A stretch of 64,000 nucleotides of DNA from SYIM01 sp041182885 (GCA_049423065.1 JBMSQB010000003.1:62001-126000); one strand, 5' to 3'; shown: positions 42,669-53,372, counted from the stretch's first letter. A program made the numbers and translations. Notes: a model not told the origin generated them from the sequence alone.

Positions 42669-43460
42669 CGAACCAGAGCGAACCGGCGTGCCCTCGGTGC
42701 CGAGTGTGATGGCAATGCGATACAAGCCCTCGAGCACCAGGTTCTCCACGTAGGTGAATTCAATGCTCAGGCGCGGACCGAGCGAGCGCGCAGCACCGCC
42801 CGACAGGATGCATCGCATGTCGGGATAATTCCGCTGATGAAGCGAGAACACGCGCTCGACAGCGCCTGCCTGCGCATGCGCGCAGCCCGTGGCAATCGCA
42901 TCGACCGTCTGGCGGGGAAAATCAACATAATCGCCCGCAGCATCGGGGAGCGTCGCCGTATTCTGGTGAAGCGCGCGTTGCATCAGGCCGAGACCCGGCA
43001 TGATGCCGCCGCCAAGAAACCGGCCGTCGGTCGAGATCATGTCGAGCGTGGTGGCCGTGCCGCATACCACCACCAGGCCCGCGCGCTCGCCGATCAGGGC
43101 ACGCGCGCCGATCATCGCGGCCCATCGATCACAGCCCAGCGCAGCCGGGTTCAGATATCCGTTGGTGATACCGCATTGTTGTGCGCGTGAGCTGATCCAG
43201 TGGGCAAACGGCGCGTCCGGCCACACCTCCAGTGCCCGGAGCACAGGATTGACCACACGCGTGCCCGCCACACTGGCAATCACGATCCGGTCAGGACGGG
43301 GCAAGCGCCGCCAGTCGCCCATCACCATGGGGATCTCGTCGAGCAGCACCCGCCCGTACTCGCGCACGCGCAGGTGCGCGGTGTCGGCGTCATGCTGCGG
43401 GGGGGAGTAAACCCCCCACTTGAAAAACGTGTTGCCAATGTCGATGAGCAGGAAGCTCAT
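42660..43460 (-). CDS. coaX: Type III pantothenate kinase
   Basis: This 266-residue ASKHA-fold kinase phosphorylates pantothenate, the first step of CoA synthesis. It has the phosphate-binding LLIDIGNTFFKWG (about 4-16), LNPAALGCDRWAAMIGAR, VVVCGTATTLDMI and the second phosphate motif GGIMPGL. The type III enzyme is insensitive to CoA feedback and needs a monovalent cation. The start at ATG 43460 begins the conserved motif; the frame remains open upstream without similarity. Confidence 0.96.
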   Translation of the reverse strand: MSFLLIDIGNTFFKWGVYSPPQHDADTAHLRVREYGRVLLDEIPMVMGDWRRLPRPDRIVIASVAGTRVVNPVLRALEVWPDAPFAHWISSRAQQCGITNGYLNPAALGCDRWAAMIGARALIGERAGLVVVCGTATTLDMISTDGRFLGGGIMPGLGLMQRALHQNTATLPDAAGDYVDFPRQTVDAIATGCAHAQAGAVERVFSLHQRNYPDMRCILSGGAARSLGPRLSIEFTYVENLVLEGLYRIAITLGTEGTPVRSGSSD

Positions 43461-43539
43461 GGTCTGAACTGGAAAATAAATGAACGGCGGCGAGTGTAAT
43501 ACAGACCCTTCACGGGAGGAAAAGGCCGCGTCTCGAAGC

Positions 43540-43566
43540 GAGGCTCCTGTGCGGGGCTTGAGCCTC
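43540..43566 (-). terminator. Possible hairpin at the end of the amidase gene
   Basis: GAGGCTC and GAGCCTC arms (7 bp) with a 13-nt loop overlap the amidase stop codon; a CCTTTTCC stretch follows 16 nt later on the minus strand. It is a weak candidate terminator before coaX. Confidence 0.3.
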
Positions 43567-45010
43567 AGTCCGGAAGGGGTTCCGGGGGCGGCGCCCGTCG
43601 AACCCAGTCGCTCGCCTGATCGTAGCCATGGGCGAGTTGCAACACCGCGTGATCCGCACGCGGCCGCCCAATCAGTTGCAAACCGATGGGAAGGCCCAGC
43701 GCGCCGCCGAATCCTGCGGGGACACTGGCTGCAGGGAGGCCCGCCATGGTGGCGGGTATCACCACTTCCATCCATCGATGGTAGGTATCCATCGATCGGC
43801 CGGCGATCTCGGCTGGCCAACGTGATTGCAGATCAAACGGGAACAGCTGTGCGCTGGGGAGTGCCAGAAAATCGAACCGGTCGAACAGTGAAAGCGCGGC
43901 GCGATACCAGTCACTGCGCGCGACTGAAGCACGATAGATGTCGTGCGCGGTTCGGGTGAGCCCCTGCTCCACCTCCCAGATGGCCTCAGGCTTGAGCAGG
44001 TCGCGCCGCTTCGGATCCTGGTAGTGCGCCGACAGCGCGCCGCCTGCCAGCATGCTTCTGAGTGTGATCCACGCCTGCCAGAGTCGCTCGGGGTCGAAGC
44101 CGAGGCTGGTCGGCTCCACCACGCAGCCGAGGGATTCGAGCGTTTTCAGCGCGTCGCCACAGACCTCTGCGATGCCGGGTTCCAGCGCCAGATGGCCGTC
44201 AAGCGAGCCCAGCCATCCGATCCTCAGTCCAGATGCGGGGCCCCGCAGCGGTTCGGCAAAAATTGCCGGATCTTCCAGCAGCGACAGGGGCGCGCGGACA
44301 TCGGGGCCCGCCTGAACCGCGAGCAGGCGTGCCAGATCGGCCGCGGTCCGCGCCATGGGCCCTTCCACGCCAAGCTGTTGCCCAAAAAGATCGAATTCGG
44401 GGAGCTTGGGCACGCGGCCAAACGATGGCCTGAACCCGTAGACGTTGTTCCAGCCCGCGGGGTTGCGAAGCGATCCGCCCATGTCGCTGCCGTCGGCCAC
44501 CGGCAGCATGCGAAGCGCGAGCGCGACGGCTGCCCCACCGCTCGAGCCGCCCGCCGATCGCGTGGGATCGTAGGGGTTGAGCGTGGTTCCGTAGACGGTG
44601 TTGTAGGTGTTCGAGCCCAGTCCAAACTCGGGCGTATTGGTTTTGCCGATGATGATCGCGCCCGCACGCTTCATCCGTTCCACCACCAGACTGTCGGCGA
44701 CGGGCACATGGCCACGAAAAATCGGCGAGCCGAGCGTGGTGACAATGCCTGCTGTCTGAGCAAGATCCTTGACCGCCAGCGGAAAGCCGTGCATCCAGCC
44801 GCAGGACTCGCCCCGTGCGAGCTGCCGGTCGCGCTCGTCGGCCTGCGCAAGCAGCGTCTCGCGAGGCTGCAGGGCGACGATCGCATTGACCGCCGGGTTG
44901 ACCGCATCGATTCGGTCCAGGTAGGCAGTCATGACCTCGCGACATGACACGTCGCGGTCATGAATCAGACTGGATAGCCGCCCGCCATGCGCAGCAACGA
45001 TCGCATTCAT
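43565..45010 (-). CDS. Amidase (amidase signature family)
   Basis: This 481-residue amidase-signature enzyme has the Ser-Ser-Lys triad residues: Lys in FPLAVKDLAQTAG (about 80), and serines in SAGGSSGGAAVALA and DMGGSLRNPAG. It hydrolyses amide bonds; relatives act on varied small amides or serve as GatA, but no gatB/gatC is present and the length suits a stand-alone amidase. The start at ATG 45010 lies 7 nt after the fumarase stop. The frame is open further upstream inside fumarase and is not used. Confidence 0.92.
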   Translation of the reverse strand: MNAIVAAHGGRLSSLIHDRDVSCREVMTAYLDRIDAVNPAVNAIVALQPRETLLAQADERDRQLARGESCGWMHGFPLAVKDLAQTAGIVTTLGSPIFRGHVPVADSLVVERMKRAGAIIIGKTNTPEFGLGSNTYNTVYGTTLNPYDPTRSAGGSSGGAAVALALRMLPVADGSDMGGSLRNPAGWNNVYGFRPSFGRVPKLPEFDLFGQQLGVEGPMARTAADLARLLAVQAGPDVRAPLSLLEDPAIFAEPLRGPASGLRIGWLGSLDGHLALEPGIAEVCGDALKTLESLGCVVEPTSLGFDPERLWQAWITLRSMLAGGALSAHYQDPKRRDLLKPEAIWEVEQGLTRTAHDIYRASVARSDWYRAALSLFDRFDFLALPSAQLFPFDLQSRWPAEIAGRSMDTYHRWMEVVIPATMAGLPAASVPAGFGGALGLPIGLQLIGRPRADHAVLQLAHGYDQASDWVRRAPPPEPLPD

Positions 45011-45017
45011 GGACGAC

Positions 45018-46538
45018 TCAGGCGATGGTGACAGGGATTTTGCCGATTTTTGCCTGCCACTCCCGAGGCCCGGTGGTGTGGACCGAGGTGCCTGCGGCGT
45101 CGACTGCAACCGTGACCGGCATGTCGCGGACGTCGAACTCGTAGATGGCTTCCATGCCCAGATCAGCAAAGCCCACCACCCTGGAAGTCCGAATCGCTTT
45201 GGACACAAGATAGGCGGCGCCGCCGACTGCCATCAGGTAGGCGGCCTGGTGGCGACGAATGGCCTCGATGGCCACCGGACCGCGTTCCGCCTTGCCGATC
45301 ATGGCGATCAGCCCGGTCTTGGCCAACATGGTCTCGGTGAATTTGTCCATCCGCGTAGCCGTGGTGGGACCCGCCGGGCCCACCACTTCCTCGCGCACCG
45401 GGTCCACGGGGCCAACGTAGTAAATGACGCGGTTGCGGAAATCGACCGGCAGGGGCTCACCGCGGGCAAGCATGTCCTCGATCCGCTTGTGGGCAGCGTC
45501 GCGCCCGGTCAGCATTTTTCCGGAGAGCAGCAGGCGCTCGCCGGGCTTCCAGGAGGCCACCTCTTCCCGGGTAAGGGTGTCGAGGTTGACGCGACGCGAC
45601 TGGGCGTCCGGCGTCCAGTTGATCCTGGGCCAGTCATCGAGGCTGGGGGGCTCGCAGAAGGCGGGTCCGGAGCCGTCGAGGGTGAAATGTGCATGCCGGG
45701 TGGCAGCGCAGTTCGGGATCATTGCAACCGGCTTGGAGGCCGCATGGGTGGGATAGGTGTTGATCTTCACGTCCAGCACCGTGGTGAGTCCGCCCAGACC
45801 CTGCGCGCCGATGCCCAGCGCGTTCACCTTCTCATAGAGTTCGATCCGCAGCGCCTCGAGCTTGTTCGCCGGGCCTCGGGCAAGCAGCTCCGCCATGTCG
45901 ATCGACTCCATGAGCGATTCCTTCGCCATCAGCATCGCCTTTTCAGCGGTTCCGCCGATGCCGATCCCGAGCATGCCAGGCGGGCACCAGCCAGCGCCCA
46001 TGGTCGGAACGGTTTTGAGCACCCAGTCAACCACACTGTCGGATGGATTGAGCATCACGAATTTCGACTTGTTCTCGGAGCCGCCGCCCTTGGCTGCCAC
46101 GGTGACCTCGATCTTCTCGCCCGGCACCAGTTCCATGTGAACCACGGCAGGTGTGTTGTCAGCCGTGTTTTTGCGCTCGAATTGCGGGTCGGCCACGATC
46201 GATGCACGCAGCAGGTTGTCGGGGTGCAGGTAGCCCTGACGCACGCCCTCGTTGATTGCATCGGTGACCGAGCCGCTAAAGCCCTCCCATTTCACCCCCA
46301 TGCCCACTTTCATGAACACGTTCACGATGCCGGTGTCCTGGCAGAGCGGGCGATGCCCCTCGGCGCACATTCGCGAGTTGGTGAGAATCTGGTCGATTGC
46401 GTCCCGGGCGGCCGGGCTCTGCTCGAGCTCGCGCGCACGGGCGAGGTGCTGGATGTAGTCGGCAGGATGGTAGTAGCTGATGAACTGCAATGCAGCGGCG
46501 ATGGACTCGATCAGGTCGTCGCGGCGGATGACGCTCAT
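45018..46538 (-). CDS. Fumarate hydratase, class I
   Basis: This 506-residue [4Fe-4S] fumarase interconverts fumarate and malate. The cluster cysteines are in HRPLCQDTG, IPNCAATRHAHF and AFCEPPS; KGGGSENKSKF and GLGGLTTVLDV are further class I markers, and VGPAGPTTATRMDKF lies in the C-terminal domain. It is the fused FumA/FumB-type single polypeptide. The enzyme is oxygen-sensitive and depends on the ISC machinery encoded elsewhere in this window. Confidence 0.95.
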   Translation of the reverse strand: MSVIRRDDLIESIAAALQFISYYHPADYIQHLARARELEQSPAARDAIDQILTNSRMCAEGHRPLCQDTGIVNVFMKVGMGVKWEGFSGSVTDAINEGVRQGYLHPDNLLRASIVADPQFERKNTADNTPAVVHMELVPGEKIEVTVAAKGGGSENKSKFVMLNPSDSVVDWVLKTVPTMGAGWCPPGMLGIGIGGTAEKAMLMAKESLMESIDMAELLARGPANKLEALRIELYEKVNALGIGAQGLGGLTTVLDVKINTYPTHAASKPVAMIPNCAATRHAHFTLDGSGPAFCEPPSLDDWPRINWTPDAQSRRVNLDTLTREEVASWKPGERLLLSGKMLTGRDAAHKRIEDMLARGEPLPVDFRNRVIYYVGPVDPVREEVVGPAGPTTATRMDKFTETMLAKTGLIAMIGKAERGPVAIEAIRRHQAAYLMAVGGAAYLVSKAIRTSRVVGFADLGMEAIYEFDVRDMPVTVAVDAAGTSVHTTGPREWQAKIGKIPVTIA

Positions 46539-46583
46539 GAGGGGCTCCCGAGATGACAGGTGGTCTTGGCGTGACAGGGGTTT

Positions 46584-47183
46584 CTAGTGTGAGCCGTGGC
46601 CTGAACCCGACTTCGGCCGGGCTGCGTGAGGGGCGACCATCAGCCGGTCAATCAGGGCGATGGCAAGCGCCGAGAGCAGGAACATGCCATGGATGATGGT
46701 CTGCCAGAGGAGCGTCTGGTCTGACAGCGTGCCAGCCGAGATGAAACTCTTCAGCAGGTGAATGGAGGAGATGCCGATGATGGCGGTTGCAAGCTTCACC
46801 TTGAGCACATTGGCGTTGACATGCGACAACCACTCGGGCTGGTCGGGGTGGTCGTTCAGACGCAGTCGCGAGACAAATGTTTCGTAGCCGCCCACGATCA
46901 CCATGATCAGGAGGTTTGAAATCATCACCACGTCGATCAGCGAAAGGACGATGATCATGATCACCGTCTCCTTGCTCCGTTCGGTGAGACCCAGCCGCGC
47001 GATCGACTGGTCAAGCGCCTCGGGGCGCCAAAGCAGTTCAACCAGGTGGGCAAGTTCTTCAACGAACAGCACCACGTAGACAACCTGGGTGACGATCAGC
47101 CCGAGATAAAGCGGCAGTTGCAGCCAGCGACTGGAGAAGATCAGGCGAGGGATGAATCCAGGCTTGGGTTGCGGATCGGTCAC
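46584..47183 (-). CDS. UPF0114 (YqhA-like) membrane protein
   Basis: This 199-residue protein has about four membrane segments; SSRWLQLPLYLGLIVTQ, LSLIDVVMISNLLIMVIVGGYETFVSR and LATAIIGISSIHLLKSFI are characteristic of the TIGR00645/UPF0114 family. Its function is not established. The GTG at 47183 is chosen because GGAG lies 6 nt upstream and the protein then begins just before the first conserved segment. Confidence 0.88.
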   Translation of the reverse strand: MTDPQPKPGFIPRLIFSSRWLQLPLYLGLIVTQVVYVVLFVEELAHLVELLWRPEALDQSIARLGLTERSKETVIMIIVLSLIDVVMISNLLIMVIVGGYETFVSRLRLNDHPDQPEWLSHVNANVLKVKLATAIIGISSIHLLKSFISAGTLSDQTLLWQTIIHGMFLLSALAIALIDRLMVAPHAARPKSGSGHGSH

Positions 47184-47470
47184 GGAACGCTCCGGAAAGA
47201 CGGGCGGGAGTTGGGGAAGAGAGCGCTGCCTGCCTGCGTGCGGCCGGTCAGTCGAGGTCGAACAACCACAGCTGCTCAAGCGCAGACGCTCAAAAACGGC
47301 CGTTTCCGCGCGGCCTGAATGGTAGCGGAATTCGGGATTCCCCTTGACTCAGGGCCGTCAGGCGGTTGCGCGACCTGTCCGTAAGCTAAGCGTAAGACTT
47401 TCGGCCTACGCTCTGCGCGATTCTAAAAGAGGGCTGACCGTTCGCCCCCGATGCCACTTCCGGAGACCCC
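47184..47470. promoter_or_regulatory. Divergent intergenic region upstream of acs
   Basis: This 287-bp gap between the divergent UPF0114 gene and acs holds a perfect 12-bp palindrome (AAACGGCCGTTT, 47294-47305), a GTAAGCTAAGCGTAAG direct-repeat stretch near 47380-47395, and AGCGTA/TACGCT arms around 47388-47411. No clear -10/-35 pair could be picked. Confidence 0.45.
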
Positions 47471-49453
<1,983 letters not shown>

Positions 49454-49586
49454 GTATCCAGCACGCTGTACCACGGCATCACCAATACAAGCTGACCACG
49501 CCGGCTTTGAAGCGCTGTCGCGCGCGGGCGGGTTGGCTGATCAAGTGGGTCGTCAATGAAACGGCTCACACACTGGAGAGACATCG

Positions 49587-49874
49587 ATGCTGACGACGGT
49601 GACCGTCGCCAAGGCACTCGTCGAGTTCGCAGGCTTTCTGTTGCTGGGGCAGGGATTGGTATTCCTGCTGAGTTTTGGAAGGCACGAGAGCAACCCGATC
49701 TACCGCTTCCTGCGGTTCCTCACCGGGCCCGTGGTCCGGCCGGTTCGAGTGATCACGCCCCGCTTTGTCGTCGATCAGCATGTACCCGCCATCGCCCTGT
49801 TCATTCTGTTCTGGGCTTGGGTTGCGTTGAAGTTCTGGCAGGTGGTGCTCGCGCATGAGGCCGGATTGCTATGA
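49587..49874 (+). CDS. YggT-like small membrane protein
   Basis: This 95-residue protein has two hydrophobic segments (about residues 8-30 and 68-90) joined by NPIYRFLRFLTGPVVRPVRVITP, which resembles the NP..........P.LRP.R..IP pattern of YggT family proteins. Its function is unknown. It has a GGAGAG ribosome site and overlaps the TPR gene by 4 nt. Confidence 0.72.
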   Translation: MLTTVTVAKALVEFAGFLLLGQGLVFLLSFGRHESNPIYRFLRFLTGPVVRPVRVITPRFVVDQHVPAIALFILFWAWVALKFWQVVLAHEAGLL

Positions 49875-50446
49875 ATGCGCTCAAGGTCTGGTACTTGCGT
49901 CAGATGGCCACCTGGTCCACGTTCTTCCGGCAGAGCGCCATGGCGCTCGAGTACTGGGAGCGCATTCGGTTGATGCGGCCACGCGATCCGGCGGTGCTTG
50001 CAACGGTCGCCGGGCTGCATGCGTCGGCGGGCCGTCGCGACCACGCTCGTGAACTGCTGCGTGAATCCATTGGTATTGACGCTGCGCAGGCCTATGTTCA
50101 CTTCAATCTGGGCTACCTGCTCCAGCAGGATGATCATCATGCCGAGGCCCTTGAGGCGTTTGAACGTGCCTTGGCGCTCAACCCCAAGCTCGATCAGGCA
50201 CTTTATGGTCAGGCGCTTTCGCTCATCAAGCTCGATCGGGTTGAGGAGGCGCTCGAGCCGCTCAAAGCCAATATGCGGCTGCAGCCGCTGTCTCCCTATG
50301 GTTTCTATCAATTGGCCCATGCGCTCAACCGGCTGGGCCGGCACGATGAGGCCAGGAAGGTCATCGTTCAGTTATCAGGATTCGAGCCCCAGGTCGCGCG
50401 GCAGGTGCAGCGTGAAACTGGGATCGATGCGGGGTTGCCGGAATAG
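49871..50446 (+). CDS. Tetratricopeptide-repeat protein
   Basis: This 191-residue protein has three to four TPR units between about residues 40 and 170; AYVHFNLGYLLQQDDHHAEA and ALEAFERALALNPKLDQAL show the canonical pattern. There is no signal peptide. It is probably a protein-protein adaptor. It is translationally coupled (ATGA) to the YggT-like gene, so the two may work together at the membrane. Confidence 0.85.
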   Translation: MNALKVWYLRQMATWSTFFRQSAMALEYWERIRLMRPRDPAVLATVAGLHASAGRRDHARELLRESIGIDAAQAYVHFNLGYLLQQDDHHAEALEAFERALALNPKLDQALYGQALSLIKLDRVEEALEPLKANMRLQPLSPYGFYQLAHALNRLGRHDEARKVIVQLSGFEPQVARQVQRETGIDAGLPE

Positions 50447-50506
50447 CCGGGTCGCCGCGTTTCGACGGCGTTGTTCGCAGCGCTTCATTCATCACCAGGA
50501 GGGTCC

Positions 50507-50770
50507 ATGCAATCCGACTCAAGGCGCCAGGAATACTGGTCAAGGAACCTCAGGATCACCGCGATCCTGTTGGCCTTGTGGTTCGTTGTCACGTTCGTCA
50601 TCGGCTGGTACGCACGTGATCTCAGCTTCAATTTCTTCGGCTGGCCGTTCGCGTTCTGGGTGGGCGCACAAGGTGCGCTGGTCGTCTATGTCTGGATCAT
50701 CTGGTACTACGCCAGTTACATGAACCGGCTCGACAAGGAATTTGGTGTCGACGAGGGAGACGACGAATGA
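50507..50770 (+). CDS. DUF4212 protein, small partner of sodium:solute symporter
   Basis: This 87-residue protein has two membrane helices (about 16-36 and 47-66). YWSRNLRITAILLALWFVVT and FGWPFAFWVGAQGALVVYVW are typical of DUF4212, which is encoded next to VC_2705-type symporters much as yjcH is next to actP. AGGAGG precedes ATG 50507. It overlaps the symporter by 4 nt. Confidence 0.92.
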   Translation: MQSDSRRQEYWSRNLRITAILLALWFVVTFVIGWYARDLSFNFFGWPFAFWVGAQGALVVYVWIIWYYASYMNRLDKEFGVDEGDDE

Positions 50771-52833
50771 GCACTGCAGCCCAATCACAGAAGGCCTTTA
50801 CCGCGCAGCTTAAAAAGGTCTACGGTTTTTACACCGGCGGATTCGCAGCGTTCGTCATCGTTCTGGCCATCCTGGAACAGATGGGATTGCCGCGAACCAT
50901 GATCGGCTATGTGTTTCTGGCCGCCACGGTGTTGCTCTACGCCGGTATCGGTGTCATGAGCCGCACCAACGATGCAGCCGAATACTATGTCGCCGGCCGG
51001 CGGGTTCCTGCCGTGTTCAACGGCATGGCCACCGGCGCCGACTGGATGTCGGCTGCGTCGTTCATCGGTATGGCAGGCACGCTCTACCTCACAGGCTATG
51101 GCGGTCTGGCCTTCATCATGGGCTGGACGGGCGGCTACGTGCTGGTGGCGTTGTTCCTTGCTCCGTATCTGCGCAAGTTCGGTCAGTTCACAATCCCCGA
51201 CTTTCTGGGAGCCCGGTATGGCGGCCATGTGCCGCGGTTCATCGGGATCGTGATCGCCATCATCTGCTCGTTCACTTACGTGGTAGCGCAGATTTATGGC
51301 GTGGGTCTGATCACGACCCGGCTCACCGGTGTGCAGTTCGAGATCGGAATCTTTCTGGGTCTGGCCGGCATTCTGGTTTGCTCGTTCCTGGGCGGCATGA
51401 AGGCGGTGACCTGGACGCAGGTGGCGCAATACATCATTCTGATCATTGCCTATCTGATTCCGGTGGTGTGGCTCTCGGTGAAGCAAACCGGTTTCCCGAT
51501 TCCGCAACTCATTTACGGGCAGCAACTTCAGAAGGTCACGCAGCTTGAGGACAAGCTGATTGCCGACCCGAAGGAAAATGAGGTTCGGTCGCTCGCTGCA
51601 AAGCGTGCCGAAGCGGCGCGTGCGGCGCTGAAGGAACCGGAAAAAGCGTTTGAGGCAGGCAAGGGCGCCGCGCAGAAAGCGGTTGCAGACGCCAAGGCCT
51701 CAGGCAACGCCGACGCTGTCAAGAAGGCAGAAGACGCGCTGGCCAAGTATCCGGCCGACGTGAACGCAGCCAAGGCGATGTGGACGCGTGAGGCGGGCTT
51801 GCAGGCGCGCGCTGCGCAACTGCAGCGCCACGGCGAAGCCTTCCCAGGTGCTACCGAAAAGGCACGCGACACCTCTCGCAAGAACTTCCTTGCGCTGGTG
51901 TTCTGTCTGATGGTGGGCACGGCAGCGCTGCCGCACATTCTCATGCGCTACTACACGACGCCATCGGTCAAGGAGGCGAGAAGCTCGGTGACCTGGTCAC
52001 TGTTCTTCATCTTCCTTCTTTACTTCACGGCGCCTGCGCTGGCAGTTTTGGTCAAGTTCGTGGTCTATAACGATCTGGTCGGAACATCGTTCTCGCAGTT
52101 GCCGGCGTGGGTACAGGCGTGGCAGAGGGTCGATCCATCGTTGTTATCGCTCATTGATATCAACGGTGACGGGATTGTGCAGCGCGCTGAGCTTTCCATC
52201 GGTGGCGATATCGTCGTGCTGGCAACCCCTGAAATCGCAGGGCTGCCTTACGTGATTTCGGGACTGGTGGCAGCAGGGGGTCTTGCTGCTGCGCTCTCGA
52301 CCGCTGACGGTCTGCTGCTCACGATTGCGAACGCGCTGTCGCACGATCTCTATTACAAGATGATCGATCCGAACGCGCCCACTGCTCGTCGTGTGATGAT
52401 CTCGAAGATCCTGCTGCTGGTCGTTGCCATTCTGGCTGCGCTGGTTGCTGCACAGAAACCGGCTGACATTCTGTTCCTGGTGTCTGCCGCCTTCTCCTTC
52501 GCTGCGGCGGGTTTCTTCCCGGCGCTCACGATGGGGATCTTCTGGAAGCGCACTACGGGCATTGCTGCTTCACTGGGCATGGTCGCTGGCTTTGGCATCA
52601 CGTTCTACTACATGATCACCACTCAACCGTGGCTGCGCGAGGTGTTCCTCAGCATTCCGCGGTCGACGCCGGTGTCCTTGTGGTGGGACATTCAGCCAAT
52701 TTCGGCCGGCCTGTTTGGCGTGCCGCTGGGATTCCTGGTGATCTTCCTGGTGTCCCTGATCACACCTGCGCCCGATAAGGCGACGCAGGATCTGGTTGAG
52801 GATGTCCGTTATCCCAATTTGAAAGCGGCCTGA
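50767..52833 (+). CDS. Sodium:solute symporter (VC_2705/ActP-like) with coiled-coil insert and EF-hand-like loop
   Basis: This 688-residue SSF transporter has AAEYYVAGRRVPAVFNGMATGADWMSAASF near residues 75-104 and GLPYVISGLVAAGGLAAALSTADGLLLTI near 497-525, both conserved. A charged, alanine-rich, probably helical insert of about 120 residues (about 250-373) interrupts the core. The loop DINGDGIVQRAE (464-475) fits the EF-hand calcium pattern. The likely role is sodium-driven uptake of acetate or a related acid, given acs upstream and the DUF4212 partner. Confidence 0.93.
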   Translation: MSTAAQSQKAFTAQLKKVYGFYTGGFAAFVIVLAILEQMGLPRTMIGYVFLAATVLLYAGIGVMSRTNDAAEYYVAGRRVPAVFNGMATGADWMSAASFIGMAGTLYLTGYGGLAFIMGWTGGYVLVALFLAPYLRKFGQFTIPDFLGARYGGHVPRFIGIVIAIICSFTYVVAQIYGVGLITTRLTGVQFEIGIFLGLAGILVCSFLGGMKAVTWTQVAQYIILIIAYLIPVVWLSVKQTGFPIPQLIYGQQLQKVTQLEDKLIADPKENEVRSLAAKRAEAARAALKEPEKAFEAGKGAAQKAVADAKASGNADAVKKAEDALAKYPADVNAAKAMWTREAGLQARAAQLQRHGEAFPGATEKARDTSRKNFLALVFCLMVGTAALPHILMRYYTTPSVKEARSSVTWSLFFIFLLYFTAPALAVLVKFVVYNDLVGTSFSQLPAWVQAWQRVDPSLLSLIDINGDGIVQRAELSIGGDIVVLATPEIAGLPYVISGLVAAGGLAAALSTADGLLLTIANALSHDLYYKMIDPNAPTARRVMISKILLLVVAILAALVAAQKPADILFLVSAAFSFAAAGFFPALTMGIFWKRTTGIAASLGMVAGFGITFYYMITTQPWLREVFLSIPRSTPVSLWWDIQPISAGLFGVPLGFLVIFLVSLITPAPDKATQDLVEDVRYPNLKAA

Positions 52834-52847
52834 CCGCTGGTTGTGTC

Positions 52848-52878
52848 GCAGCTGCTGCCGCAGGTGGCAGCTGCTTTT
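52848..52878 (+). terminator. Terminator after the symporter gene
   Basis: GCAGCTGC arms (52848-52855 and 52867-52874), with inner TGCC/GGCA pairing as an alternative, are followed directly by TTTT (52875-52878), 15 nt after the stop codon. Confidence 0.6.
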
Positions 52879-52961
52879 CAGGGGGCGTCACCGGGTTGTT
52901 TCGGGGCGCCCCTTTCCATTGGTGGGTTCGCCTCAGCCTCTCTGCTAAAATCAACAGGTTC

Positions 52962-53052
52962 GGAGAGATGGATGAGTGGTTTAAGTCGCACGCCTGGAAA
53001 GCGTGTAAGGGTTAACAGCCCTTCGGGGGTTCGAATCCCCCTCTCTCCGCCA
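52962..53052 (+). tRNA. tRNA-Ser (anticodon GGA)
   Basis: This is a 91-nt class II tRNA including encoded CCA. The acceptor stem is GGAGAGA/TCTCTCC with discriminator G; the anticodon stem CACGC/GCGTG holds loop CTGGAAA, anticodon GGA, reading UCC/UCU; the long variable arm AGGGTTAACAGCCCT and the T-loop GGTTCGAATCC are present. A strong terminator follows immediately. Confidence 0.97.
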
Positions 53053-53092
53053 AAATGCCCGCGCAAGCGGGCATTTGTTTTGGCGGAGAGAG
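53041..53092. repeat. Inverted repeat of the tRNA-Ser 3' end around the terminator
   Basis: The last 12 nt of the tRNA plus AAA (53041-53055) recur as an exact inverted copy at 53078-53092. With the inner GC stem they form a nested 22-bp dyad with a 4-nt insertion (TTTG). Read through, the transcript could sequester the tRNA 3' end. Confidence 0.75.
53054..53081 (+). terminator. Intrinsic terminator of tRNA-Ser
   Basis: A 9-bp stem AATGCCCGC/GCGGGCATT (53054-53062 with 53067-53075) has a GCAA tetraloop, followed by TGTTTT. It starts 2 nt after the tRNA. Confidence 0.9.
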
Positions 53093-53093
53093 A

Positions 53094-53257
53094 GCACAGG
53101 CCCTGCGGCCTGTGCGTGGTGATTCGAAAGGCCGGGCATGCAAAGCCCGGCCGGGGTCGAGGAGCCTCGCGTAAGCGAGGCGAGGTGACCGAATCCCCAA
53201 GGGTGATGTGGCGCTACGAAAGCCCGGCCGGGGTCGAGGAGCCTCGCGCAGCGAGGC
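53094..53257. repeat. Array of perfect hairpins downstream of tRNA-Ser
   Basis: There are four further hairpins in series: 53094-53102/53107-53115 (9 bp, loop CTGC), 53130-53137/53145-53152 (8 bp, 7-nt loop), 53064... more precisely 53164-53170/53175-53181 (7 bp, loop GTAA), and 53241-53247/53251-53257 (7 bp, loop GCA). The last two share the same stem sequence. No open frame with recognisable product lies here; the 320 bp between the tRNA and the methyltransferase are otherwise noncoding. Confidence 0.7.
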
Positions 53258-53259
53258 GA
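53142..53259. repeat. Pair of 41-42-nt direct repeats
   Basis: 53142-53183 and 53219-53259 are the same sequence apart from the hairpin loop (GTAA versus GCA), with a 77-nt period. Each unit begins AAAGCCCGGCCGGGGTCGAG and ends in a GCCTCGC/GCGAGGC hairpin. They could belong to a dispersed REP-like family; genome-wide copies would show this. Confidence 0.75.
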
Positions 53260-53372
53260 AATTCTGGGGGCGCTGCCCGAACGGCTCGAGCTGCGCAACC
53301 CAAAGGAGTAGTGATGCAGGCGGGCAGCACGACTGCAGTTAAGAAAGGGCGGATCTGTCGCGATCCTGCCAG

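Noticed and set aside
45009..46556. 515-codon plus-strand open frame
   Set aside because: Antisense shadow of the class I fumarase gene, which has all its cluster cysteines.
52878..53298. Minus-strand open frames with GGERGIRTPEG and related strings
   Set aside because: They are antisense to tRNA-Ser and its hairpin array. This peptide string is a well-known spurious translation of tRNA-Ser genes.
52962..53372. Integrated element at tRNA-Ser
   Set aside because: No integrase, phage or conjugation genes and no direct duplication of the tRNA end were found; only an inverted copy exists.
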